Shown here: positions 19,283-28,216 of the stretch, in pieces
Position numbering within the stretch: position 1 is the first letter of the stretch
Layout of the letters: each line of letters opens with the position of its first letter
Assembly (NCBI GenBank): GCA_017436135.1
Contig: JAFSDQ010000020.1
Location: forward strand, 1 to 64,000
Origin: Clostridia bacterium
GTDB taxonomy: Bacteria > Bacillota_A > Clostridia > Monoglobales > Monoglobaceae
Direction of reading: 5' to 3'
Length of the DNA stretch: 64,000 nt
The notes under the pieces: generated by a model
What the model saw: only the letters and a program-made list of their open reading frames with translations
The model's database searches: none
Told to the model about the DNA's origin: nothing
Made by a program: the position numbers and the translations under genes

Positions 19283-21214
19283 ATGGAAAATAGAGAAAAA
19301 TTTTATATAACAACTGCTATTGCCTACACATCACGAAAGCCCCATATCGGTAACACCTACGAAATTGTTCTGACAGATGCTATTGCCAGATTTAAAAGAT
19401 ATATGGGTTATGATGTGTTCTTCTGCACAGGCACAGACGAGCATGGACAAAAAATTCAGGAGCTTGCAGAAAGTGCAGGTATAAGCCCCCAGACCTATGT
19501 GGACGGCGTTGCTGACGAAATTAAAGGAATCTGGGACTTGATGAACACAAGCTATGATAAATTCATCAGAACAACTGATGACTACCATGTAGAAACTGTT
19601 CAGAAAATCTTTAAAAAGCTTTATGACCAGGGGGATATATATCTTGATTCTTATGAGGACTGGTATTGTACGCCCTGTGAATCTTTCTGGACAGAAACCC
19701 AGCTTGTAGACGGAAAATGTCCCGATTGCGGAAGAGAGGTTCACAAACAGCACGAGGAAGCATATTTCTTTAAGATGAGCAAATATGCAGACCGTCTTAT
19801 GAAATATATAGAGGAGAATCCCGAGTTTATTCAGCCCGAGTCCCGCAAAAAAGAGATGGTAAACAACTTCTTAAAGCCCGGACTTCAGGACTTGTGCGTG
19901 TCCCGTACAAGCTTTAGCTGGGGTATACCCGTTTCCTTTGACAATAAGCACGTAATTTATGTGTGGCTTGATGCCCTCACAAACTACATTACCGCCCTTG
20001 GTTATCGCTGTGATGAAAAGTCAGAGCAGTACCACAAGTATTGGCCGGCAGATGTGCATATTATCGGCAAGGATATTTTGAGATTCCATACGATTTACTG
20101 GCCCATATTCCTTATGGCACTTGGAGAGCCGCTGCCCAAACAGATTTTTGGCCATCCGTGGCTCCTCAACGGCGAGGATAAGATGAGCAAGTCCATAGGC
20201 AATGTTATATATGCCGACGATTTGGTTAAAGCCTTTGGGGTTGATGCTGTAAGATATTATCTTCTTCACGAGATGCCCTTTGCCCAGGACGGAACAATCA
20301 CCTTTGAAACCTTGATTTCAAGATATAATTCCGACCTTGCAAACACCCTTGGAAATTTGGTAAACCGTACTGTTTCTATGATAAACAAGTACTTTGAGGG
20401 AGTTATCCCCCAGCCCTCTGCAGAAACCGAGTTTGATGCAGGCCTTAAGGAGGTTTGTATAGCTTCTGCTGAAAAGACTGCCGCATGTATGGAACAGCTT
20501 CGTGTGGCAGATGCAATGGATTGTATCTGGACAATCGTCAATCGTGCAAACAAATATATTGACGAAACAATGCCCTGGGTTCTTGCAAAAACTGACGAGG
20601 GCAGAGAAACCCTTAAAACAGTTATGTACAATCTTATAGAAGCTATAAGATTTATTACATCTCTTCTTGGCTCGTTTATGCCCGAAACACAGGAGAAAAT
20701 AGCAAAACAGACAGGAGCAACAGAGCTTTCCTGGGAGAGTGTAGCTGAATTTGGAAAAACACAGGCAGGAGTGTCTGTAGGAGCAGCAGAGCCTTTGTTT
20801 GCAAGACTTGACCCCGAGGCAAAGCTTGCAGAGCTTGAGGCGGAGCTGGGAGCTCCCCAACAGCCCCAGGTAAAAATTGAGCCCTATAAGGAAAATGTAT
20901 CCTTTGAGGATTTTGAAAAGCTTGATATCCGCGTAGGCAAGGTGGTTGTGTGCGAAAAAGTGCCTAAATCCTCAAAGCTTTTGAGATTTGAGCTTGAGGT
21001 TGGCTCGGAGCGCAGACAGATTTTGTCGGGTATTGCCAAGTATTACGAGCCCGAGGAATTAATCGGCAAAAATGTACTGTTTATCGCAAACTTCCCCCCA
21101 AGAAAGATGATGGGACTTGAGTCAAACGGTATGATACTCTCTGCAGAGCACGACGGAAAATTAGTTGTGACATCAACTCTTGAAGATATCCAAAGCGGAG
21201 CCGCAATAGTATAG
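19283..21214 (+). CDS. metG: Methionyl-tRNA synthetase with C-terminal tRNA-binding domain
   Basis: About 643 residues. It charges initiator and elongator tRNA-Met. The class I signature appears as KPHIGN (last His of HIGH replaced by Asn, seen in related enzymes) near residue 20 and KMSKS in NGEDKMSKSIGN. Four cysteines in CTPCESFW and CPDCGREV make a zinc knuckle. Residues from about 540 form a Trbp111/CsaA-like OB domain (FEKLDIRVGKVVVCEKV) that improves tRNA binding. I choose the ATG at 19283 (AAAGGA upstream); the ATG at 19265, six codons earlier, is also possible. A strong terminator follows. Confidence 0.95.
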   Translation: MENREKFYITTAIAYTSRKPHIGNTYEIVLTDAIARFKRYMGYDVFFCTGTDEHGQKIQELAESAGISPQTYVDGVADEIKGIWDLMNTSYDKFIRTTDDYHVETVQKIFKKLYDQGDIYLDSYEDWYCTPCESFWTETQLVDGKCPDCGREVHKQHEEAYFFKMSKYADRLMKYIEENPEFIQPESRKKEMVNNFLKPGLQDLCVSRTSFSWGIPVSFDNKHVIYVWLDALTNYITALGYRCDEKSEQYHKYWPADVHIIGKDILRFHTIYWPIFLMALGEPLPKQIFGHPWLLNGEDKMSKSIGNVIYADDLVKAFGVDAVRYYLLHEMPFAQDGTITFETLISRYNSDLANTLGNLVNRTVSMINKYFEGVIPQPSAETEFDAGLKEVCIASAEKTAACMEQLRVADAMDCIWTIVNRANKYIDETMPWVLAKTDEGRETLKTVMYNLIEAIRFITSLLGSFMPETQEKIAKQTGATELSWESVAEFGKTQAGVSVGAAEPLFARLDPEAKLAELEAELGAPQQPQVKIEPYKENVSFEDFEKLDIRVGKVVVCEKVPKSSKLLRFELEVGSERRQILSGIAKYYEPEELIGKNVLFIANFPPRKMMGLESNGMILSAEHDGKLVVTSTLEDIQSGAAIV

Positions 21215-21241
21215 AAAAAAGCACCCGAAAGGGTGCTTTTG
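21215..21241 (+). terminator. Intrinsic terminator of metG
   Basis: GCACCC and GGGTGC stem on a GAAA loop, flanked by A and T runs. It directly follows the stop codon. Confidence 0.93.
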
Positions 21242-21257
21242 TTATACAAAGATGTAG

Positions 21258-21360
21258 AATCGGAACGACCTATCTGTCGTTCCCTTGCGAATTATAAATC
21301 CCAAGGGAACGAAAATCGCACATCAAAATAATAGGGGAGGGGCTTGTTCCTCCCGACATA
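21258..21360. repeat. Palindromic repeat units between metG and the SLOG gene
   Basis: GGAACGACCTATCTGTCGTTCC and TAGGGGAGGGGCTTGTTCC-type units, related to those at 17.1, 37.3 and 46.8 kb. No gene. Confidence 0.6.
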
Positions 21361-21366
21361 GCGGCG

Positions 21367-21843
21367 TCATATCATAATATTATGCATTTCAAGGTTGTTT
21401 TCAAGGGCATATTTTACTGTGTATGCCGTTCCGCCCCGTGGAGAGGACATATAAAAAACGCAATGAGCGCTGTTATCTGCCATAAAACGATTGCGCTTTA
21501 GCATACAGCCGTTTGTATATTCCTCTGAAACATAAATTATTTCGTCTGCCAGGCGTAAAATTTCATTATATAGAGCGACATCCTTTTTATGCCAGCCTCT
21601 TGTCTGCTCTCTGCATGGAAGAGCCAGAATCAATCGAATATGGGGCGAGCTTTTCTTTGCAGACAAAACTGCCAATGCTGCAAGGGTATCAAAACCAAGG
21701 GCCCCTCCTGTAATAAAATCTGTGACCCCTTTGTCGGCCAGCTCCTTTATCACAGAGGGCAAGCTTTTGAGTATTTGGTTTTTATGCTCGGGGTTAATAT
21801 ATCTGTGGCCTGTAAAGCAACAGCTGTTTTCTTTTTTGTTCAT
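21367..21843 (-). CDS. SLOG-family protein (DUF1273/YpsA-like)
   Basis: 158 residues. The protein opens with CCFTGHRY, the Rossmann-like first strand of the SLOG/DUF1273 family, followed by DFITGGALGFDTLAA, the glycine-rich nucleotide-binding loop typical of the superfamily. Further strands are LILALPC and ADEIIYVSEEYTNGCMLKRN. Relatives include YpsA, linked to cell-division and stress phenotypes in Bacillus and Staphylococcus, and prophage-encoded SLOG proteins. They are expected to bind a nucleotide-derived ligand; the ligand is unknown. The gene stands alone, convergent with metG. Family assignment is good, function open. Confidence 0.85.
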   Translation of the reverse strand: MNKKENSCCFTGHRYINPEHKNQILKSLPSVIKELADKGVTDFITGGALGFDTLAALAVLSAKKSSPHIRLILALPCREQTRGWHKKDVALYNEILRLADEIIYVSEEYTNGCMLKRNRFMADNSAHCVFYMSSPRGGTAYTVKYALENNLEMHNIMI

Positions 21844-22182
21844 AAGTATTTTCCTTGCTAAAAATATTCTCGGGAGAATTTATAAAAAATCCCCCTATGC
21901 TTCTTAAAAGTATATCACAACAGGAAAAAACTGTCAATTCTCATAAAAAGATGCACAAAAATATCGGGAGGATTATTCATAAACTGCAAAAATTCCCTTT
22001 TTTTCTCAAACAAAAATAAAAATATATAAACACAACATTTAGGGGGTATTTTTTTACGCAACTACATTATAGGCTAAAATACGGCTAATATTACAGCTCT
22101 GTTACAAGGGTTGATTTTTTGGGTAATACTAACAAAAAAACCGATAAAACAGAGGGGAAATATGAAAAAACGACGGAAAAGC
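21844..22182. other. AT-rich intergenic region upstream of the SLH amidase gene
   Basis: About 340 bp with no ORF and no repeat of the dispersed families. It lies between the divergent SLOG and amidase genes and presumably holds both promoters and any regulatory sites; only the amidase promoter could be assigned. Confidence 0.5.
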
Positions 22183-22211
22183 TTGATTTCAAGTCAAAAT
22201 TGTGGTATAAT
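22183..22211 (+). promoter_or_regulatory. Promoter for the SLH amidase gene
   Basis: TTGATT, 17-bp spacer, TATAAT with TGG immediately before the -10, as in the SLH protein and parA promoters. Confidence 0.7.
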
Positions 22212-22218
22212 TCAAGTA

Positions 22219-22274
22219 GCCTTGTGGGTTTTTTGAAGAAAATTTTTCTGTAAAAAACCATAGCTTAAGGCCAA
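22219..22274 (+). promoter_or_regulatory. Hairpin leader of the SLH amidase mRNA
   Basis: GGTTTTTT pairs with AAAAAACC and flanking GCCTT with AAGGC, right at the predicted transcript 5' end and about 45 nt before the ribosome site. The position mirrors the leader hairpin of the first SLH gene. Confidence 0.45.
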
Positions 22275-22319
22275 AAATAACAACATAATTTGTTGTAAAA
22301 ATTTTCAGAGGTGGAAAAA

Positions 22320-23741
22320 ATGCAGAAGAGATTTATATCAGCAGTGGTTTTTGTTGCTATAATATTAACTATAGCTGCTGTACCGTTCTCCGCTTTTGCA
22401 ATGGAGTTTTCGGATGTCCCTATTACTGCGTCATATTATAAGGCGGTTGATAAGCTCAGCAATGAGGGGGTTATTCAAGGCAGAGGTGATGGAATATTTG
22501 CACCTGCAGACAATACTACCCGTGCCGAGTTTTGTGCTTTTCTTGCAAGGGCAAACAACTATAACGCATCCTATTATAAAAATGTGGCAATGCCCTTTGG
22601 GGATGTGCAAAAAGGAAATTGGGCAGAGGGCTATATTTCTTTTTGCTATCAGAACGGATATGTAAACGGAATGGACGCAGACAGCTTTGAGCCTTCCAGC
22701 AACGTCACCTGTGAACAGGCGGTAAAAATGGTGGTTTGTGCATCAGGTGTGGGAGATGAATCCCTTTCGAAGGTTGGTCCCAAGTGGTATTCGGGATACA
22801 TAAATGTTGCCAGAAAGCACAACCTTTTGGATGGTGCGGACTTGCAGATTTCAAAGCCTGCAAACCGTGCATTTGTGGCACAGATTGTTTATAACTCTAT
22901 GCTTGTTAAGGGCGAAAATAAAAACTATGCCCACGCTGTAGATGTAAGCGGAAACAACAGCGGGAGAGAGGTTAATACCTCCACAACCGTCAGCAAGGTA
23001 GAATACGCACCTGAAGAGGTGTGGGAGCCGTCTTCAGAAGATGAGATCTGGAAGTATTATCAATACTATGGTGAAGATTACGAAAAGTATATGGAAGAGG
23101 ATAAGAATGCACAGGAATATACTGTTGCCGATACCCAGGAGGAAGAGGTTGAGTATGTTCCCAGAGGCTCATCAGACGGTATGCTTGTTGTAATTGATGC
23201 AGGACATAACTACAGCGGTGTTGACACAGGTGCTGTAGGAAACGGACTTCGTGAGCAGGATATTACTTTCTATATATCAGAAGAGCTTCGGATTATCCTT
23301 GAGAGAAACGGCTTTGACGTTATTATGACTCGTGATAAGCTCACAAAGAATGTTTCGACAGAATCCGTAAGCGCCAGTCTTTCAAAAAGGGCGGAAATTG
23401 CCAACCGTTCAGGGGCGGATATATTTGTTTCCATACACTGTAACGCAGGTGGCGGAACAGGTACAGAAACCTATTACTGTACAGGCTCGGGCGTTGGCAA
23501 GCTTTTTGCGGGGTATTTGCAGGACGGTATGCTGGATACAGTTGGTCTTCGGGACAGAGGTGTTAAGTCTGCCAGATATGCGGTTCTTCGCAATACCAAT
23601 ATGACATCTGCGTTGGTTGAAACAGGATTTATTGATTCAGAGCATGATGCTGCGTATCTTGCAGATCCGGAATATCGTAAGGCTTTTGCAGAAGGTATTG
23701 CACGTGGTATCTGTGAATTTGTTGGTATAGAATATAAATAA
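22320..23741 (+). CDS. SLH-anchored N-acetylmuramoyl-L-alanine amidase (Amidase_3)
   Basis: 473 residues. An N-terminal signal peptide ends near AFAM. Three SLH domains follow (FSDVPITASYYKAVDKL; FGDVQKGNWAEGYISF; a divergent third ending NRAFVAQIVYNSM), about residues 27-205. An acidic Tyr- and Glu-rich linker spans to about 285, then a C-terminal zinc amidase. Zinc and catalytic residues are visible in VVIDAGHNYSG, GLREQDI, FVSIHCNAGG and ALVETGFIDS. It cleaves the amide between MurNAc and L-Ala outside the cell while bound to wall polysaccharide, probably for daughter-cell separation or turnover. The ATG is favoured by AGAGGTGG upstream over the GTG three codons earlier. Confidence 0.93.
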   Translation: MQKRFISAVVFVAIILTIAAVPFSAFAMEFSDVPITASYYKAVDKLSNEGVIQGRGDGIFAPADNTTRAEFCAFLARANNYNASYYKNVAMPFGDVQKGNWAEGYISFCYQNGYVNGMDADSFEPSSNVTCEQAVKMVVCASGVGDESLSKVGPKWYSGYINVARKHNLLDGADLQISKPANRAFVAQIVYNSMLVKGENKNYAHAVDVSGNNSGREVNTSTTVSKVEYAPEEVWEPSSEDEIWKYYQYYGEDYEKYMEEDKNAQEYTVADTQEEEVEYVPRGSSDGMLVVIDAGHNYSGVDTGAVGNGLREQDITFYISEELRIILERNGFDVIMTRDKLTKNVSTESVSASLSKRAEIANRSGADIFVSIHCNAGGGTGTETYYCTGSGVGKLFAGYLQDGMLDTVGLRDRGVKSARYAVLRNTNMTSALVETGFIDSEHDAAYLADPEYRKAFAEGIARGICEFVGIEYK

Positions 23742-23747
23742 AATAGG

Positions 23748-23811
23748 GTCTGCAACAAAATGCGGTTTTAGCGGGCGGCCTTAAAGGTCGCCTTTGCAGT
23801 TTGTTGCGGAC
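23748..23811 (+). terminator. Nested stem-loop, possible terminator of the SLH amidase gene
   Basis: A 12-bp outer stem (23748-23759 with 23800-23811) encloses a GC-rich inner hairpin GGCGGCC/GGTCGCC. It is followed by TTATTTT, a weak U-run, so termination is plausible but the structure is unusually elaborate. Confidence 0.55.
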
Positions 23812-23837
23812 TTATTTTGGATTTTGGGGAGAAAAAT

Positions 23838-25091
23838 ATGAAAGAAACTACACGCCTGCCCGAGCTGTTGGCGCCGGCAGGGAATCTTGAAAAGCTAAAA
23901 GCGGCAATTACTTATGGCGCAGATGCTGTATATATAGGGGGAGAGGAATTTTCTCTTCGGGTAGCCGCAGATAATTTCACAATAGAGGAAATGAAACAGG
24001 GTATTGATTTTGCCAAGGAGCGGGGCAGAAAGGTATATCTTACTGCCAACATTATCCCTCATAATCGGGATATTGACGAATATGCAAAATATCTTAAAGA
24101 GGCAAAGGAAACAGGGGTGGATGCAGTTATTCTGTCTGACCTTGGTATGTTTGGCATAACAAAAGAGGTTGCCCCCGACCTTGACATACATATCAGCACC
24201 CAGGCAAATAATGTAAATTACAAAAGCGCCCAGATGTGGCATGACATGGGGGCAAAACGAGTTATTCTTGCAAGAGAGATGTCCCTTGAGGAAATTCGGG
24301 AGATAAGAGAGAGGACAAGTGAAGAGCTTGAGCTTGAGGCTTTTGTTCACGGGGCGATGTGCATATCCTATTCGGGAAGATGCCTCCTCAGCAACTATAT
24401 GACAGGCAGGGACAGCAACCAGGGGGCTTGCGCTCATCCTTGCCGCTGGAAATATTATCTTATGGAGGAGCAACGGCCCGGAGAGTATATGCCTGTGTTT
24501 GAAAACGAAAGAGGCACCTTTATTTATAACTCCAAGGACCTGTGTATGATAGAGCATATAGACAAGCTTATAGAATCGGGGCTTTCCAGCTTTAAGATAG
24601 AGGGCAGAGTAAAATCAGAGTTCTATGTTGCAACTGTTGTTGCGGCATACAGACAAGCTATAGATTCCTATCTTGACAATCCTCAAAAGTGGAGCTTTAA
24701 CCCACAATGGATGGAGGAGCTGAAAAAGGTCAGCCACAGAGATTACACAACGGGATTTTATTTTGGCAAGCCGGGAGGGTCAGAGCAGCATTATGCAAGC
24801 AGCTCCTATATTCGTGAATATGATATGGTTGGCGTTGTTGAGGAATATGACGAGGAAACATCGGTTGCGGCTGTTGTGCAGAAAAACAGATTTTTCACAG
24901 GGGACGAGGTAGAGTTTCTCTGCCCTGACGGAAGCTTTTTTAAGCAGAAAATAGAAAAAATTACTGACGAAACGGGAGCAGAAATTCAGGTGGCAAACAG
25001 ACCTCAGAGTGTTGTATATATAAAAACGGCACAGAAAACAGAAAAAGGCGCATTTATGCGGAAAAAGAGGGAAGACAATACAGGTAAATAA
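23838..25091 (+). CDS. Peptidase U32 family protein, probable tRNA U34 hydroxylation protein (TrhP-like)
   Basis: 417 residues. It begins with the U32 hallmark ELLAPAGNLEKLKAAITYGADAVYIGG (TIM barrel) and contains the U32 signature around EAFVHGAMCISYSGRCLLSNY with cysteines in GACAHPCRWKY, which likely bind an iron-sulfur cluster. A C-terminal beta-barrel domain (from about 335) follows. Related proteins (TrhP/YrrO, RlhA) hydroxylate tRNA U34 or 23S rRNA; older annotations call them collagenase-like proteases. In Bacillus two U32 genes sit side by side, here only one. The ATG at 23838 has GGGGAG upstream. Substrate assignment is by family only. Confidence 0.85.
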   Translation: MKETTRLPELLAPAGNLEKLKAAITYGADAVYIGGEEFSLRVAADNFTIEEMKQGIDFAKERGRKVYLTANIIPHNRDIDEYAKYLKEAKETGVDAVILSDLGMFGITKEVAPDLDIHISTQANNVNYKSAQMWHDMGAKRVILAREMSLEEIREIRERTSEELELEAFVHGAMCISYSGRCLLSNYMTGRDSNQGACAHPCRWKYYLMEEQRPGEYMPVFENERGTFIYNSKDLCMIEHIDKLIESGLSSFKIEGRVKSEFYVATVVAAYRQAIDSYLDNPQKWSFNPQWMEELKKVSHRDYTTGFYFGKPGGSEQHYASSSYIREYDMVGVVEEYDEETSVAAVVQKNRFFTGDEVEFLCPDGSFFKQKIEKITDETGAEIQVANRPQSVVYIKTAQKTEKGAFMRKKREDNTGK

Positions 25092-25135
25092 CATAATCGT
25101 TACATATTTGTAAGAGTTTAACAGCGGCAGATATA

Positions 25136-25164
25136 TTGACTTTTGCGTATAAAAATGTTAGAAT
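25136..25164 (+). promoter_or_regulatory. Promoter for the second SLH surface protein gene
   Basis: TTGACT, 17-bp spacer, TAGAAT. Transcription would begin about 48 nt before the ATG. Confidence 0.7.
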
Positions 25165-25218
25165 GTATTGTACAAAATACGATTAGTATAAATATTTATA
25201 AAATACGGAGGTAAAATT

Positions 25219-28137
25219 ATGAAAATGGCAAGAAGATTATTAAGTTTGGCTCTTGCAATTGCTGTTGCAGTTTCCTGTGTGGGAACAATTGTTTTTGCAG
25301 AAGAAACAGCTGCTGCAAAAAAGGGCTTTTCTGATGTAGCAAACGACCAGGTTTATTCTGATGCCGTTGAGGTTCTCAGCAACCTGAAGGTAATCAACGG
25401 ATATCCTGACGGTACCTTTGGTCCTGATAAAAACGTTACAAGAGCAGAGTTTACTGCTATGCTTATGAGAGTTCTCAATCTTGGCAACAGCGGTGCAGCT
25501 ACTGCTGCAGGACTTCCCTTTACTGATGTAGAGGACACCAATTCCGATATCAGCTGGGCTATTCCCAACATCAATACCGCTTATGGTATGGGTGTTATAA
25601 ACGGTTATGAGGATTTAACCTTCAGACCCAGCGCAAACGTTGCTTTTGAAGAGGCTGTTAAGATGATAGTTTGTACTCTTGGTTATGGTACAAACGTAGA
25701 TACATCTACTTCTCCCTGGTATGCAAATTATATTGCAATTGCAAACCAGATTGGCGTTACAAAGACAGCTACAGAAATCGGTGCAGTTGAAACTCCTGCA
25801 AGCCGTGCATGTATAGCACAGCTCCTCTATGATTCTCTTGATATTGAGATAATTGAAAACGAGAAGAAGACCGACAGAACTATTCTTAAGGACTATCTCG
25901 GCTTGAGAAGAGGCGTAGGTGTTGTTTCTTCTGACGGTATCACAAGCCTTACAGCTCCTGATGTAAACCTCCGCAGCAACGAGGTTCAGATTTATGGTGC
26001 AGAAGACAGAGGCGACTATGAGGTAAGAACCTATAAGGCAGCGGATGATTCCATAAAGGATTATCTTGGATATGAAATAGAATATTACTTCCAGGAAGAC
26101 GGCTCCGGGGATCGCACACTTGCTTTCAGCCTTATTCAGACAACAGAGGATGACATTGTTACAATAAATGCAGCAAAGATTGAAAAAAGAGAAACCACAA
26201 ATTCAGCTGTCAAGTATTACGAAAACAAGGATGACGACAAGGCGAAGACCGTTACTCTTGATACAGATAACGTTGTTATTTACAACGGCAAGCTCTATGG
26301 TCCTACCGACAGAGCAAGCAGATTTGATACAAGTATGATTCCTACCATCGGTGAGATTAAGTTTATCGACTCCGACAGTAACGGAAGATACGAAATGGTT
26401 ATAATTACAGCTTACGATATTTACTATGTATCAAGCAAGGATACAACGAAGGTAAGCATTGTTGATAATGTTATCGCAGATGCTGACAAGAAGAATCTGG
26501 CTCTTGATGTTGACCAGGACAGAAACCTTTATATCGTTGATAAAAAAGGCAAGAGTATGTCCTACAGCTCTATTGCTAACGGAAACATCATTTGCTATGC
26601 AACAAGCAGAAACGATAACGGTGGAACAACCATTAAGACAGCTATTGTACTGACCGATAAGGTTACAGGCAAGATTACTGCAAGCAATGGTGACGGCTCT
26701 GTTACAATTGCAGGCAAGAATTACTTCTATTCAAATGCAGCTCCCTGGATGAGTGGTAAGACTACCCTTGCTGCACCCCAGATTCAGGATTCGGGCACAT
26801 ATTGTCTGGACCTCAATGGCGACATTGTTGCATATACAAAGGATAATGTTGTAGAAAATGTTAAGTATGGTTACGTTACAGGATACAGCGAGGACAGAGA
26901 TTCCTTTGACGGAATTGTTACCTTTAGAGTATTTACCTCAACAGGCGGCGACGAACTTCTTGGAACTTACAGAAATACAACTGTAAACGGAGTACAGTGT
27001 GCAACAGGCGCAGACGTATTGGAGGCACTTAAGGGAACTGCGACAAATCCTGGCGAGGGTAAGATGGCAGTTCAGCAGCTTATTAAGTACACCACAAGAA
27101 CAAGCCAGGGCGAAACTGTATTTGACAAGATTGTTACCGCATCAGGGGTAGAACAGGGTCAGGATGTTACAACTGACACGCTGACAACTCTTAAGGCTCT
27201 TTATACTACCATAGGCGAGGGCGGAAAAGTAAGCAATCCTATTTCCTTAAAGTATAACGGCACATCAAGAGTTCTTGTTGACCAGGTAACAAATACAAAG
27301 GTTAGCGTTGGCAGTGCAACAGTTATTTCTGTTCCTGAAGAAAGAGATGAATACAACGAATTCAGAAAGACATCTGCTTCTTCTGTCTTTAAAGACGGCA
27401 AGAACTATGTTGTAGAGGTATTTGACCTTTCAAAGGCAAATGTGCCTAAAATCGTTGTAATATACGGAGCTGATAATTCACAGGCAGTGGATGCTCTCTC
27501 TCCTGTTTATGCAGTTGCAAAGAAGGACGAAGCAACAAAGGGTGACGACCTTATGCACAGAATGGAAGTGTTTAAGTCAACTGCTACAAGCGCATCAAGT
27601 CCTTCCGTTGAGTGGATTTCAAACGATAGTGACAGCCCTGCAGGAATAGAGCCCGGTGATATTTTCAGAGTAGGTGTTGACAAGTACGGCGACGCAGTTG
27701 TTAAGAATGCTTATATGATTTATGATATGGACGGCACAAATGAAGACGGCATAGTTGTAGATGATTATAAGCTCCATGACGAAGACAATTCTAACAACGA
27801 CATTGACATTAACGAGGCAGAGTTTGTTACAATCATGGGTAGCATAGTTGCCCGTGATGACAACACAGTTACAATTGCTGACAAGTTCTTCACAGATGAA
27901 GAGGTTGCAGCAGGTGACTATGACACCAAGCTTGCTACAAATTTTGATGTAGATGATTTTGCAAGTGCTATAGTATTGATTTACAATACAGAGGGACAAG
28001 TATTTGAAATGCAGGTTGGTGATTATGTATCAACTATCGCAGGCTTTGCTTCTTATACAGACGGCATTTCACCTACAAAGGTATTGGTTTATATGACAAA
28101 GGGTAAGATAAAGATGCTTTGCGTTCTTCCCCAGTAA
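25219..28137 (+). CDS. Second large SLH-domain surface protein
   Basis: 972 residues. The signal peptide (about 28 residues, ending IVFA) is followed by three SLH modules over about residues 35-205: FSDVANDQVYSDAVEVL with VINGYPDGTFGPDKNVTRAEF, then FTDVEDTNSDISWAIPNI with VINGYEDLTFRPSANV, then a divergent third. The rest is Asp-, Thr- and Val-rich and beta-like, resembling the first SLH protein in length and composition but not obviously a recent duplicate. GGAGG precedes the ATG. It is exported and bound to wall polysaccharide, and could be a second or alternative S-layer subunit. No catalytic motif was found. Confidence 0.87.
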   Translation: MKMARRLLSLALAIAVAVSCVGTIVFAEETAAAKKGFSDVANDQVYSDAVEVLSNLKVINGYPDGTFGPDKNVTRAEFTAMLMRVLNLGNSGAATAAGLPFTDVEDTNSDISWAIPNINTAYGMGVINGYEDLTFRPSANVAFEEAVKMIVCTLGYGTNVDTSTSPWYANYIAIANQIGVTKTATEIGAVETPASRACIAQLLYDSLDIEIIENEKKTDRTILKDYLGLRRGVGVVSSDGITSLTAPDVNLRSNEVQIYGAEDRGDYEVRTYKAADDSIKDYLGYEIEYYFQEDGSGDRTLAFSLIQTTEDDIVTINAAKIEKRETTNSAVKYYENKDDDKAKTVTLDTDNVVIYNGKLYGPTDRASRFDTSMIPTIGEIKFIDSDSNGRYEMVIITAYDIYYVSSKDTTKVSIVDNVIADADKKNLALDVDQDRNLYIVDKKGKSMSYSSIANGNIICYATSRNDNGGTTIKTAIVLTDKVTGKITASNGDGSVTIAGKNYFYSNAAPWMSGKTTLAAPQIQDSGTYCLDLNGDIVAYTKDNVVENVKYGYVTGYSEDRDSFDGIVTFRVFTSTGGDELLGTYRNTTVNGVQCATGADVLEALKGTATNPGEGKMAVQQLIKYTTRTSQGETVFDKIVTASGVEQGQDVTTDTLTTLKALYTTIGEGGKVSNPISLKYNGTSRVLVDQVTNTKVSVGSATVISVPEERDEYNEFRKTSASSVFKDGKNYVVEVFDLSKANVPKIVVIYGADNSQAVDALSPVYAVAKKDEATKGDDLMHRMEVFKSTATSASSPSVEWISNDSDSPAGIEPGDIFRVGVDKYGDAVVKNAYMIYDMDGTNEDGIVVDDYKLHDEDNSNNDIDINEAEFVTIMGSIVARDDNTVTIADKFFTDEEVAAGDYDTKLATNFDVDDFASAIVLIYNTEGQVFEMQVGDYVSTIAGFASYTDGISPTKVLVYMTKGKIKMLCVLPQ

Positions 28138-28151
28138 AAAATCAGTTACAA

Positions 28152-28184
28152 AAATCCCCGAAACACTTGCTGTTTCGGGGATTT
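28152..28184 (+). terminator. Intrinsic terminator after the second SLH gene
   Basis: AAATCCCCGAAAC and GTTTCGGGGATTT form a 13-bp perfect stem. The U-run is only three bases, so some readthrough into the next gene is likely. Confidence 0.75.
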
Positions 28185-28216
28185 GACATATAAGGACACG
28201 AAAAGAGGTGCAAAAT

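Noticed and set aside
19283..19400. MetG HIGN in place of HIGH as a sign of inactivity
   Set aside because: Related bacterial MetRS enzymes carry this variant, and KMSKS plus zinc cysteines are intact.
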